From Bdellovibrionaceae bacterium UBA6502 (GTDB taxonomy: Bacteria; Bdellovibrionota; Bdellovibrionia; Bdellovibrionales; UBA840), in contig DJMA01000055.1 of the NCBI GenBank assembly GCA_002436415.1, positions 1-64,000 of the forward strand: a DNA stretch of 64,000 nt. Reading direction: 5' to 3'. Below are positions 51,854 to 60,331 of this stretch, piece after piece; position 1 is the first letter of the stretch, and each line of letters opens with the position of its first letter. A model generated the notes under the pieces. That model did no database searches, had not been told where the DNA came from, and was given only the letters and a program-made list of their open reading frames with translations. The position numbers were made by a program, and so were the translations under genes.

Positions 51854-52618
51854 CTAACCACGGACTCCCGCCAAGAAATCATTCACAATTTGATTTTTTG
51901 TTTCGGCAAAGACCTCATCAGCATTTCCTTCAATCAATTTTTCTCCCGCTTGCCAGTCTGAATTGTACCAAAACATAGCGACGCGATCACAAAGACGCTT
52001 CGCTTGAGCAAGGTTATGAGTCACTATCAAAATACTGAAACGTTCTTTTAATTTTAAGAGCAAAGACTCAATGATCTCCGTAGAGATAGGATCCAAACTA
52101 GAACATGGCTCATCAAGGAGTAAAACTTCAGGTTCAAGTGCAATGCTTCTTGCTATACAAAGCCTTTGTTTTTGCCCCCCACTAAGCTTCAAAGCGGAGC
52201 GCCCTATATCTCCTTCTAACTCATCCCATAGACCTACATCAGAGAGAGCTTTTTTAACCCTAGAATCAATATCTGAAAACCCATGCTCCTTCAAAGCTAG
52301 AGCTATATTGTCATAGATACTCAAAGGCAAGGGGCTAGGCTCCTGAAATATCAAAGCTACCTTCTTACGTAACTCCTTTAATTCACAATCGGAGGAAAAA
52401 ATGTCTTTGCCTTGAAATAAAACATGCCCATTTCTAGTAATGTCTGGATTTAAATCAGAGAGTCGGTTCAGCACCGATAAAAAACTACTTTTCCCACAGC
52501 CACTTGGTCCGATGATGCCTGTAATTTTATTAGAATAGAGTTTAAAATCTAACTTACAAAAGACACATTTTTTTTGATAAAAAAGATCCAACTTTTTAAC
52601 TTCAAACACCAAACTCAC
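51854..52618 (-). CDS. pstB: Phosphate ABC transporter ATP-binding protein
   Basis: 254 residues. Walker A GPSGCGKSSF, Q-loop IFQEPSPLPLSIYDNIA, signature LSGGQKQRLCIARS, Walker B VLLLDEPCSSLDP and H-loop IVTHN are intact. It drives high-affinity phosphate import with PstSCA. Start GTG at 52618 (GGAG five bases ahead), overlapping pstA by 4 bases. The usual phoU gene does not follow. Confidence 0.95.
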   Translation of the reverse strand: MSLVFEVKKLDLFYQKKCVFCKLDFKLYSNKITGIIGPSGCGKSSFLSVLNRLSDLNPDITRNGHVLFQGKDIFSSDCELKELRKKVALIFQEPSPLPLSIYDNIALALKEHGFSDIDSRVKKALSDVGLWDELEGDIGRSALKLSGGQKQRLCIARSIALEPEVLLLDEPCSSLDPISTEIIESLLLKLKERFSILIVTHNLAQAKRLCDRVAMFWYNSDWQAGEKLIEGNADEVFAETKNQIVNDFLAGVRG

Positions 52619-53463
52619 GAGATCTCCTCAACTGCTTTACTTTTTCTTAAATAGAATTTATGCAAAAGATGAAAAAAAGCATTAATGGATAAAATTAGAA
52701 ACATAAGTACAAAAGCAGAATTATAAGCGTTTCGATCCCCGCCAGGAACATTCATGGCGAGATCATAAATATGCACCGATAAAGCCCGTCCAGAATCAAA
52801 CAGACTCTCAGGCATTCGATCTACATAACCGGATGTAAAGATCAGTGCAGCGGTTTCAGCAAGGGCCCTACCAATACTTAAAACAGAGGCAACAATTAAA
52901 CTTGGAGTCGCCTGCGGCAAAATGATCTCTTTATAAATTCGCCAACTACTTAAACCCAATGACTTTCCAACCAGGTAATCCTTTTGAGGAACACTGCTTA
53001 GTCCTCTCTCAAAGGTGTAAATAAAAAGAGGTAAAGCCATTAAAGCCAAGGTCAATCCTCCAGATAAAATTGAGAATCCCATATCAAGAATAACACTAAA
53101 AAAACTATTCCCAAACAGTCCAAATACAATGGATGGCACCCCAGAAAGTACTTCAATAAGTTTTCGAATTAGAAAATGCAGCGAGGATTTTTTCTCGTGA
53201 TACTTGCACAAATGAATACTAGTTAAAATCCCAAGCGGCAGAACCACAAGCATACAGACCATTAAAATCAATAAAGTGGAAACAATTACTGGAAATACTC
53301 CACCTTTTCGCCCAGCACTCTCTACATCTTCTAATAAAAAAGATAAGCTCAAATGTTCAAAGGCTGATACCAAAATATCACCTAAAATACTAATCATAGA
53401 TAGGAAAACTAATCCCGCAAAAACTGTAGCAAAAATCTTGCTAAAATTAATCTTTATCAGCAT
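52615..53463 (-). CDS. pstA: Phosphate ABC transporter permease PstA
   Basis: 282 residues with six membrane helices and the permease loop (LVGKSLGLSSWRIYKEIILPQATPSLI, quoted in part) that contacts PstB. It carries GGVFPVIVSTLLI and LAETAALIFTSGY typical of PstA. Overlaps pstC by 17 bases and pstB by 4, so translation is coupled. Inner membrane. Confidence 0.94.
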   Translation of the reverse strand: MLIKINFSKIFATVFAGLVFLSMISILGDILVSAFEHLSLSFLLEDVESAGRKGGVFPVIVSTLLILMVCMLVVLPLGILTSIHLCKYHEKKSSLHFLIRKLIEVLSGVPSIVFGLFGNSFFSVILDMGFSILSGGLTLALMALPLFIYTFERGLSSVPQKDYLVGKSLGLSSWRIYKEIILPQATPSLIVASVLSIGRALAETAALIFTSGYVDRMPESLFDSGRALSVHIYDLAMNVPGGDRNAYNSAFVLMFLILSINAFFHLLHKFYLRKSKAVEEIS

Positions 53464-54307
53464 AGTCTACCACCTTATGGCTTAGGAAAAAAAGAAGACC
53501 AACCAAAAGAAAAAGCAAGAAGCCAGAAAAAAACAAAGAGGACCTATGTAAGGATTCTGCATATGCCATTTCCAAAGCTATATTCGCTGTCAAAGCCCTT
53601 AGAGGTTCAAATAAGGAGGAAGGAATTTGGACTATATTTCCACAAACCATCAATACAGCCATAGTCTCTCCAATAGCCCTTCCTAATGCTAGCAAGGAGG
53701 AACTAGCGAAATCCGCTTTTAAATTAGGAATCAATACCTTCCAAAAATAAGTCTCCTTACTGATCGCAAGAGAGCTTGCTACTTTTTGCCAATTGGCTTT
53801 TTTACTTTCAATGGATTCAATGAGACTCAAACTGATGATGGGAAAAATCATTAAAGCCAAAACCAATACTCCAGAAAGCAAACTAAAACCAGGAGCTTTG
53901 ATTTTTGCAACCAGAGGCACCAAGTTCATCAAGCCCCAAAAACCAAAAATTACGGAAGGAATTCCTGTGTATAGTTCAATCAGAGCTCGAAATATAGCCT
54001 TGAAATAAGAAGGACAATAAAATACATGATAAACAGCTGTAAACAAAGCAATTGGAATTGCTAAGAGTAAGGAGAAAAGCCCTAAAAACAAACTTCCAAT
54101 AAACATCGGAAGCATATTGAACTGATTTTCTAGTGGAAACCAACTTCTTGAAAACAATTGTTCTAGTTCAACTATTCTTAAGAAACTCAAACTTTCTTTT
54201 AATAAAAAAATAAAAATTAAAGCCACACAAAGCGAACTAAAACATGCATTTAAAAAATGAAGTCCAGAAAAAATCTGGTCCTTACTATTTCTTGAGGACA
54301 GGGACAA
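53447..54307 (-). CDS. pstC: Phosphate ABC transporter permease PstC
   Basis: 286 residues with six membrane helices. Conserved PstC segments are LYTGIPSVIFGFWGL, ASSLAISKETYFWKVLIPNLK and GRAIGETMAVLMVCGN. It pairs with PstA to form the phosphate channel. The start appears to be TTG at 54307 inside the pstS 3' end (overlap 23 bases), with only a weak ribosome site, so a later start is possible. Confidence 0.93.
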   Translation of the reverse strand: MSLSSRNSKDQIFSGLHFLNACFSSLCVALIFIFLLKESLSFLRIVELEQLFSRSWFPLENQFNMLPMFIGSLFLGLFSLLLAIPIALFTAVYHVFYCPSYFKAIFRALIELYTGIPSVIFGFWGLMNLVPLVAKIKAPGFSLLSGVLVLALMIFPIISLSLIESIESKKANWQKVASSLAISKETYFWKVLIPNLKADFASSSLLALGRAIGETMAVLMVCGNIVQIPSSLFEPLRALTANIALEMAYAESLHRSSLFFSGFLLFLLVGLLFFLSHKVVDYADKD

Positions 54308-55079
54308 AATAATGCTCTCGAATTATTGAACTAGCATCTTTAGACAATACATAATCAATAAATAATTTTGCCGTAGAATTTGGCTTATCTTTAGTTACCA
54401 AATTTAGTTCCCGTGAAATTGGATAACTGCCATTTTCGACATTTTTTACACTCGCCTTCACACCCTTGAAATCAAGCAAACGAATTGGTGTACCCACAGA
54501 TTGATTAAATTCGGCTGTACCAATGCTTACATAAGCAATTGCATTTGGATTCCTAGCCACGGCCTTTATGCCCTGTTCATTATCTCCAATCACAACAGAA
54601 GCATTTATTTCTGAGTTTTTTAATTTAAAAAACTTTAAAAACAACTCTAAAGTAGATCTACCCTCTGCCTTATTAACAACTACAATTGCAGCATCTTGAC
54701 CACCTACTTCTTTCCAATTCTTTATTCTCCCACGATAAATTTGTTTCACTTGTGTTTCTGTTAAGCTAGAAATGGAATTTTCAGAATGGGTGATCAGAGC
54801 GATACCATCTTTGGCAATTGTATAAACACTTAGGTCCTTTTCGCTATCCTTTAATTTTCTAGAAACCATTCCAATGTCATTTAGCTTCTTTCTCGCGTCG
54901 TTTACTCCACGAGATGAACCACCAGTTTGAACATCAATACGAAAATTAGAATTTTTCTTTTCGAAACTCTTAGCAATATCAGACAATACAGGAGCGATGG
55001 TACTAGATCCTGTGAGAACCAATTTTTCTACGGCATAAACTTGACTGCAAAACAACAGACTTAGAATTAAAATTTTCAT
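54285..55079 (-). CDS. pstS: Phosphate-binding protein PstS
   Basis: 264 residues from the ATG at 55079, preceded by AGAGGTCGA; the longer frame to 55166 is not needed. Signal peptide MKILILSLLFCSQVYA is followed by the PstS fold: LTGSSTIAPVLSDIAKSF, TGGSSRGVNDAR and the phosphate-ligand segments including NKAEGRSTLELF. It captures phosphate in the periplasm. Canonical PstS distinguishes phosphate from arsenate strongly, which matters next to arsC and arsM. First gene of pstSCAB. Confidence 0.94.
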   Translation of the reverse strand: MKILILSLLFCSQVYAVEKLVLTGSSTIAPVLSDIAKSFEKKNSNFRIDVQTGGSSRGVNDARKKLNDIGMVSRKLKDSEKDLSVYTIAKDGIALITHSENSISSLTETQVKQIYRGRIKNWKEVGGQDAAIVVVNKAEGRSTLELFLKFFKLKNSEINASVVIGDNEQGIKAVARNPNAIAYVSIGTAEFNQSVGTPIRLLDFKGVKASVKNVENGSYPISRELNLVTKDKPNSTAKLFIDYVLSKDASSIIREHYFVPVLKK

Positions 55080-55214
55080 TCGACCTCTTTGTTTTTTTAA
55101 TTTAGATATTCTATTTAGAAAAATCACAAATGGCAAAGACTCCTTATGCAGAATTTGAAGTCTCACAAAGCTTAAAACGCAATTTTAAGCACAAACAAAA
55201 GCATTCTTAATATT

Positions 55215-55640
55215 CTATTTTAAATTTTCTTCTATAATAATAGGCAAACGATCAATGAAAAGAGAAATTTCATCTCGCACCCTTCGATAAACCTGCAAAA
55301 TATCTTCTTCCTCACTAAGAGCTTTACAGAGCCTAGGAGGATCATCAAAAGCTTGATGATAAACTTTAACACCTGGCATATAAGGACAATTTTCGTCCGC
55401 ATCTGAACAGACCGTAACTACGAAATCTAATTTTACGTCAATTTCTTCCAAAGTTTTTGACCAGTGTGATGACATATCAATGTCTAATTCTTCTAAAACC
55501 TTCACAGCCCTAGGATTCATGCCGTGAGTTTTTGTGCCTGCAGAATGAAAGCTATACTTCCCTCCTAGCTTATTTTTTGCAATGGCCTCGGCCATTTGAG
55601 AGCGACAAGAGTTTCCTGTACATAGAAATAATACATTCAT
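55215..55640 (-). CDS. arsC: Arsenate reductase, thioredoxin-coupled (low-MW phosphatase fold)
   Basis: 141 residues from the ATG at 55640, six bases after GAGG. P-loop CTGNSCRS has Cys7, Cys12 and Arg13; the further redox cysteines Cys78 and Cys85 (TVCSDADENC) and the Asp-Pro motif FDDPP complete the set of the Staphylococcus pI258 type. It reduces As(V) to As(III), which ArsM then methylates. Plain low-MW tyrosine phosphatases lack the Cys78/Cys85 pair. It lies 135 bases upstream of pstS on the same strand, so joint transcription is possible. Confidence 0.93.
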   Translation of the reverse strand: MNVLFLCTGNSCRSQMAEAIAKNKLGGKYSFHSAGTKTHGMNPRAVKVLEELDIDMSSHWSKTLEEIDVKLDFVVTVCSDADENCPYMPGVKVYHQAFDDPPRLCKALSEEEDILQVYRRVRDEISLFIDRLPIIIEENLK

Positions 55641-55704
55641 GATATACCTCGTTTTTATCATATTAGATTATTTCCAAGAATTGTCCAGACATGAAAACTT
55701 GCAA

Positions 55705-57735
55705 CTAAGAAGATGTCTTAGACTTACTTTTTATAGCTAAAAGCAAAGCCGAAAAAATTCTTTTTAGCTCTTTCTCTTCATTTCGCCCAAAAGCATGACC
55801 AGCATAAAGATAATTAGCAAGCAGGCGTGAATACTGGGTAGACTCTTTACGAATTTCGGGATCTTTGGCAAGCTTCTTGTAAAAATCCAAATAACCTTGT
55901 GCGCTGGATTTTTGATAGCCTAACTGACTTAAACTTTTATTTTGTTTTTGAACCAGCTTTTGAATTTTGCTAAGTCCCTGATTTAAAGACTTCATTTGGC
56001 GGAACCTTAGCCATAACAAAAAGGCCATAAAAAAACCTAAGGCCAGCCAAGCCAACTGAGAACGTTTTTTAATATTTAGGCCTAAGCTCTTTAGGAGCTC
56101 TTTTTGCTGATCATAATCATAACTGATCAAAAAGTAGTTCCAACGTTCTTGAATTACATCCACTGCAAGTCGAATGCTCTCAAGGCTTTTTTGCCATCCT
56201 GTCCCATTTACTAAAGCAATAAAACTCTTTGCATCACGCACATCCTTAACCACAGATTCATTGACGGAATGAAAAAGCTGACCTCCTAATTCTATACGAA
56301 GAGGTGCCACAAAAGAGGTGGGATCAATTCTCTGCCAAGCTCCAAGCTCGTCATCATAAAGCTCTACCCAAGCATGAGCGTCGCGATTACTCACGATCAC
56401 ATAATCGGCATAAGGGTGTTTTCTTCCCCCTTGAAAACCAGCCACTACACGACTTGGTATCCCTGAAAGCCTTGCAAGATAAGCAAAACTGGCAGCAAAA
56501 TGCTCACAAAAACCAATTCTTTCTTCAAATAAAAACTTCTCTATGTCATTAGAAGACTTCTTGGGTAAATTTAAGCTATAAGCAAAATTGGCCGTAAAGT
56601 ACTCCTTAGCATTGTTCACAAAAACATTTATGTTTTCTTTCTCTTTGGAAAGTTCCTTCGCTAAAGCCACTACCTTCGGAGAAATCTGTTCAGGAAGTTG
56701 TAAAAAACGCTTTTTGTCTATTTGTACTTTTTGTGGGATATCGTGCGAGCTACCTCGGTAGAGAACATTTTGCGCCACGGCATTCTTTAAGCGTAAGCTG
56801 CCATCATCCCCTTCTTCAATGTTTCGATAATAGCGCCAATGAGGCAGTGAAAAGGAACGTTTGGGATCTAATAAAAATAACCATTTTCCATAGTTTGGTT
56901 CCAGAACCACTTCATAAGAATAGTCTTGCTGCTTTGACGACACATTAAACTGTCGATTGTATCGTTCATATTTAGGCTTTCCTGACCACTTTAAACCATC
57001 GGTGGTATCAAAACTAATTCCGCGCCAATACATTTCTGAACTTCTTGGTGCTTTTCCCTTGAAATAAACTCGAAATGCCGTAGTGTTGTCTAATACCAAA
57101 CGGTCCACACCCCCCGGCTCAATGCTATCGCTAAAACCGGAGCCTACATCGTTTTGTGATTTGTTGTTAAAAACCCCAACCGTAAATCGTGGAAAGACAA
57201 TAAACATCAAAACTAGCAAGGGCATCGTCATGGCACACAATTTGGCACCTAGTTTAATCATGGACCAGAAGTTAAAGGCCAAATCCTTTGCTTTATGCAA
57301 TTGAAACAGCAAGGAGGAGATTAAGATCAAATCCAGTGCTCCAAAAAGAGTTAAAAGCAAACTTTGGTCAATCAAAAAGCTAGACATCAAAAGCATGAAA
57401 TTCACAAACAGCAATACCATTGCATCGCGGTAGTTTACATTATCTAGCATTTTTAAAGCAGCCCCACAGAGTAATATTCCACTCACTGAAACCGTTCCGT
57501 CTAAAGACCCATTGACTTGGTAAATCATCGCCAAACTAAAAGCCACCAATAGAGTTTTAATAATTTTTCCTGGTAGCTTTACTTTTTGGAATTCATAAAG
57601 CACTCGCCAAATCAGGCAAAAGAAAGCCAATATAAAAACCAAAGGGCTTTGCTCTGATAAATGCGGTAAGAAATTAAACATTACCAAGGCAATTAGATAT
57701 AAATTAAATCGGCGTCCAGGCTTAGCTTGCTTCAC
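55705..57735 (-). CDS. Membrane transglutaminase-like protein (DUF3488/TgpA type)
   Basis: About 676 residues from the GTG at 57735, chosen because CAGGAG sits seven bases upstream; a TTG at 57753 covers that site. Five or six membrane helices (about 10-180) precede a periplasmic domain with the transglutaminase triad: Cys in RIGFCEHFAASFAYL, His in NRDAHAWVEL and Asp in WQRIDPTSFV. A further helix and a cytoplasmic tail (DUF4129-like) follow. Such proteins are encoded with MoxR ATPases and DUF58 proteins. It shares 14 bases with the DUF58 gene. Confidence 0.9.
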   Translation of the reverse strand: MKQAKPGRRFNLYLIALVMFNFLPHLSEQSPLVFILAFFCLIWRVLYEFQKVKLPGKIIKTLLVAFSLAMIYQVNGSLDGTVSVSGILLCGAALKMLDNVNYRDAMVLLFVNFMLLMSSFLIDQSLLLTLFGALDLILISSLLFQLHKAKDLAFNFWSMIKLGAKLCAMTMPLLVLMFIVFPRFTVGVFNNKSQNDVGSGFSDSIEPGGVDRLVLDNTTAFRVYFKGKAPRSSEMYWRGISFDTTDGLKWSGKPKYERYNRQFNVSSKQQDYSYEVVLEPNYGKWLFLLDPKRSFSLPHWRYYRNIEEGDDGSLRLKNAVAQNVLYRGSSHDIPQKVQIDKKRFLQLPEQISPKVVALAKELSKEKENINVFVNNAKEYFTANFAYSLNLPKKSSNDIEKFLFEERIGFCEHFAASFAYLARLSGIPSRVVAGFQGGRKHPYADYVIVSNRDAHAWVELYDDELGAWQRIDPTSFVAPLRIELGGQLFHSVNESVVKDVRDAKSFIALVNGTGWQKSLESIRLAVDVIQERWNYFLISYDYDQQKELLKSLGLNIKKRSQLAWLALGFFMAFLLWLRFRQMKSLNQGLSKIQKLVQKQNKSLSQLGYQKSSAQGYLDFYKKLAKDPEIRKESTQYSRLLANYLYAGHAFGRNEEKELKRIFSALLLAIKSKSKTSS

Positions 57736-58630
57736 GATTCCACTCCTGGGCAATCAAATACAAGGCTCGCTGTTTTTGATAAGGTCCATAACCCATCTCA
57801 AGGTACTCACCACTTTTTAATTTTAAGGCGTAACTTATTTTTTCATTGGTACAAGAGTCAACCCACTGAACCATTTGTCGTAGAGCCTCTTTATCGGCTA
57901 GGCCCAATTTAAACATATCGATCAAAATATTTTGACGATCACCATCTTCAAATTTTTTTGTTAACAAACGATCTCTACGAGCAAAAGCCTTCCAATCAAC
58001 ATGATGATACGGCTCCCCTTCTTGGTAGTATCGATGTTCGCTAAAGTCTTCGCCACCAGAACCCCATTGGTGATGATAGGATTCTCCCATTAACACATTT
58101 TGCGGCAAGGCTAAATCCCCTTCTCCTTTAGGATGAACTGCGTAATTAAAGTCTACTTGAAAGGGCTTCCAGCAATAAAACATTCCAAAAGGATATACCG
58201 TCCTAAGCTGCAGTTTTGTGATTTTGTGAATTCCTGGTAAATTGGCAGGAAAACTAAAATTACATATTGCGATGCCCTTGGCTGGAAGTTTTTCGACTTC
58301 AAAACCCAGCTCTTTGGAGATTTCTGGAAAACGAAAATTTAAATTGTAGTGATTCTCTCCAGATTCATTCTTTAACCAGAGCCGGCCTTGAACTACACCG
58401 CCCTCTTCTGCAATTTCGAAGCTTACTTTTTCAAATTCAGTTTTCTTAAGATTGCTATTGGTTTGAATCATTCCCACTAAAAAAAGCCCCACTAAAAAGA
58501 AGGACAAAGAGTAAATTAAGTTATTGGTATAGGTTGCCGCAGCAAGAAGGCTAATGACGATGCCAAATCCGTACATCAGTCCATAGCCATTCGGCACAAT
58601 AAAAAGTCTCTCTCTTTTTAGTTTCTTCAT
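57722..58630 (-). CDS. DUF58-domain protein
   Basis: 302 residues. Two N-terminal membrane helices (GLMYGFGIVISLLAAATYT, LIYSLSFFLVGLFLVGM) precede a beta domain and the DUF58 core (GGEDFSEHRYYQEGEPYHHVDWKAFARRDRLLTKKFEDG, quoted in part). The vWA-like HVDWKA motif is a family signature. It belongs to MoxR-linked systems that are thought to help assemble or load metal/protein complexes or to handle envelope stress. Overlaps moxR by 4 bases. Confidence 0.93.
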   Translation of the reverse strand: MKKLKRERLFIVPNGYGLMYGFGIVISLLAAATYTNNLIYSLSFFLVGLFLVGMIQTNSNLKKTEFEKVSFEIAEEGGVVQGRLWLKNESGENHYNLNFRFPEISKELGFEVEKLPAKGIAICNFSFPANLPGIHKITKLQLRTVYPFGMFYCWKPFQVDFNYAVHPKGEGDLALPQNVLMGESYHHQWGSGGEDFSEHRYYQEGEPYHHVDWKAFARRDRLLTKKFEDGDRQNILIDMFKLGLADKEALRQMVQWVDSCTNEKISYALKLKSGEYLEMGYGPYQKQRALYLIAQEWNREAS

Positions 58631-59565
58631 GCGATCTCGATGCTCTCAATAATTTCGCTACATACAGATATAGGATCACTGCCTGAAAGATGATTGACAC
58701 CTAAACGATGATTCATTACATGCGGGGCTACCCTCTGAACATCTTCGGGAATCACAAAATCTCTTTTATCGATGTATGCATTTGCCCTTGCGGCCATTAC
58801 CAAATCCTGAGAAGCTCTTGGCGATAGACCAGTACTTAGAGTTCTTGATTTTTCTACGATATCAAGAATATAGTCCACCACCACTTCTGATAAATGAATT
58901 TTTTGTACCTCTTTGTAAATTTCAGTTAGCATTTCGGGTCGCAATATGGACGGTAAAGAATCTATTTTATTTGCAGGATTATCTCCTAGTAAAATTTGCT
59001 TTTCCCCCGCTCTACTTGGGACTTTCATAAAAATTCTCATCAAAAAACGATCCAACTGAGACTCTGGCAAAGGAAAGGTACCAATGTTTTCAACAGGATT
59101 TTGTGTTGCAAAAACATAAAAAGGTTGCGGAAGCTTATAGTGCTTTCCATCAATATCGATGTTGGATTCTTCCATTGCTTGCAAACAGGCACTTTGTGTT
59201 TTTGGCGTTGCACGGTTGATTTCATCAGCCAAAACAAAGTTGGAAAAAATCGGCCCTTTATGAAACTCAAAAGAGTTAGTGTTTTTATCAAAAATACTGG
59301 TCCCCAAAATATCAGCAGGCAGCATATCATTGGTAAATTGAATTCGACTGGAATCTAAGCCAAAAAGTTTTGATAAGGTTCTGACCAAGCTAGTCTTACC
59401 CATTCCCGGGCTTCCCTCTAATAGCATATGTCCACCACTTAATAGCGCAATCATACACATTCGAATTTCTTCCGGTTTATCGATGATACACTTTTGGGCT
59501 TCTAACCAAACTTTTTCTATTAATTCTTGATGAACTGAATCGGTGATATTTTCTGTTAAACTCAA
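58627..59565 (-). CDS. MoxR-family AAA+ ATPase
   Basis: 312 residues. Walker A GSPGMGKTSLV, Walker B NFVLADEINRATPKTQ, sensor-1 FATQNPVEN and the arginine-finger helix LPESQLDRFLMR are visible. MoxR ATPases are chaperones acting with DUF58/vWA partners; here the operon is moxR, DUF58, transglutaminase. The start is TTG at 59565 with GGGAAG about nine bases upstream. It is first in the operon. Confidence 0.94.
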   Translation of the reverse strand: MSLTENITDSVHQELIEKVWLEAQKCIIDKPEEIRMCMIALLSGGHMLLEGSPGMGKTSLVRTLSKLFGLDSSRIQFTNDMLPADILGTSIFDKNTNSFEFHKGPIFSNFVLADEINRATPKTQSACLQAMEESNIDIDGKHYKLPQPFYVFATQNPVENIGTFPLPESQLDRFLMRIFMKVPSRAGEKQILLGDNPANKIDSLPSILRPEMLTEIYKEVQKIHLSEVVVDYILDIVEKSRTLSTGLSPRASQDLVMAARANAYIDKRDFVIPEDVQRVAPHVMNHRLGVNHLSGSDPISVCSEIIESIEIA

Positions 59566-59710
59566 AGACGCTTCCCTTCGTTAAATACGATTAACTTATC
59601 GGAAAAACTAGCAATTTCCCAAGCCAACTGCCCTTATTCAACAAAGTTTTACGTGCAAATTTTCTAATTTTTGTAATACTGCCAAGATTGACTAGCCAAA
59701 GGGGAAGCTT

Positions 59711-60331
59711 GTGGTATTACTTTGGTCTATGAAGTTACGAGAATTGAATATAGCCAAACTACCGAAGCCCAAAAACACCCATGAATTTTTAAGCTCTGAA
59801 AAATACAGTTTAGAGATAGGAGCTGGCGTTGGCCTTCACGCCATTCGATTTGCGCAAGAAAATCCAGACTTCACACATATTGCCATTGAGAGAACCACTA
59901 ACAAAGCCTTAAAAATGAAAGGCCGAAGTGAATCTCATAAATTAAGTAATCTAATCGTTCATCAAGATGATGCAATTAACTGGGTTGCTCACAACTGTCC
60001 TGATTCTTCTTTGGACAAGGTCTTCCTTTTGTACCCAAACCCTAATCCTAAAAACAAAGCCGCTCGCTGGATTCATATGCCTTTCTTTGCAACATTGGTT
60101 GCCAAGATGAAACCAGGAGCTAGTTTGGTCTTAGCCACCAATATGGATTTTTATCAATCTGAGTTTTTAGAAAACTACCAAACCTTTGAGATTGAATTAA
60201 AATCAAAGAAAACAATCCACAAAAACAATCTTAGCGAGGATTACCGTCCCCTAACTCATTTTGAAAAAAAATATTTAGCTCGATCAGAAAATTGTTATCA
60301 CCTGGAGTTTATTAAAACCGGAGCACTTTAA
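59711..60331 (+). CDS. TrmB-like tRNA (guanine-N7)-methyltransferase
   Basis: 206 residues. SAM motif LEIGAGVGLHAIRFAQENP, acidic IERTTNKALK, and a LLYPNPNPK segment where canonical TrmB has FPDPWPK. The tRNA-binding basic motif is weaker than in E. coli TrmB, so it is a divergent member. GTG at 59711 follows AGGGGAAG; an in-frame ATG lies at 59729. It methylates G46 of tRNAs if the family assignment holds. It overlaps the convergent ComM gene by 4 bases. Confidence 0.8.
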   Translation: MVLLWSMKLRELNIAKLPKPKNTHEFLSSEKYSLEIGAGVGLHAIRFAQENPDFTHIAIERTTNKALKMKGRSESHKLSNLIVHQDDAINWVAHNCPDSSLDKVFLLYPNPNPKNKAARWIHMPFFATLVAKMKPGASLVLATNMDFYQSEFLENYQTFEIELKSKKTIHKNNLSEDYRPLTHFEKKYLARSENCYHLEFIKTGAL

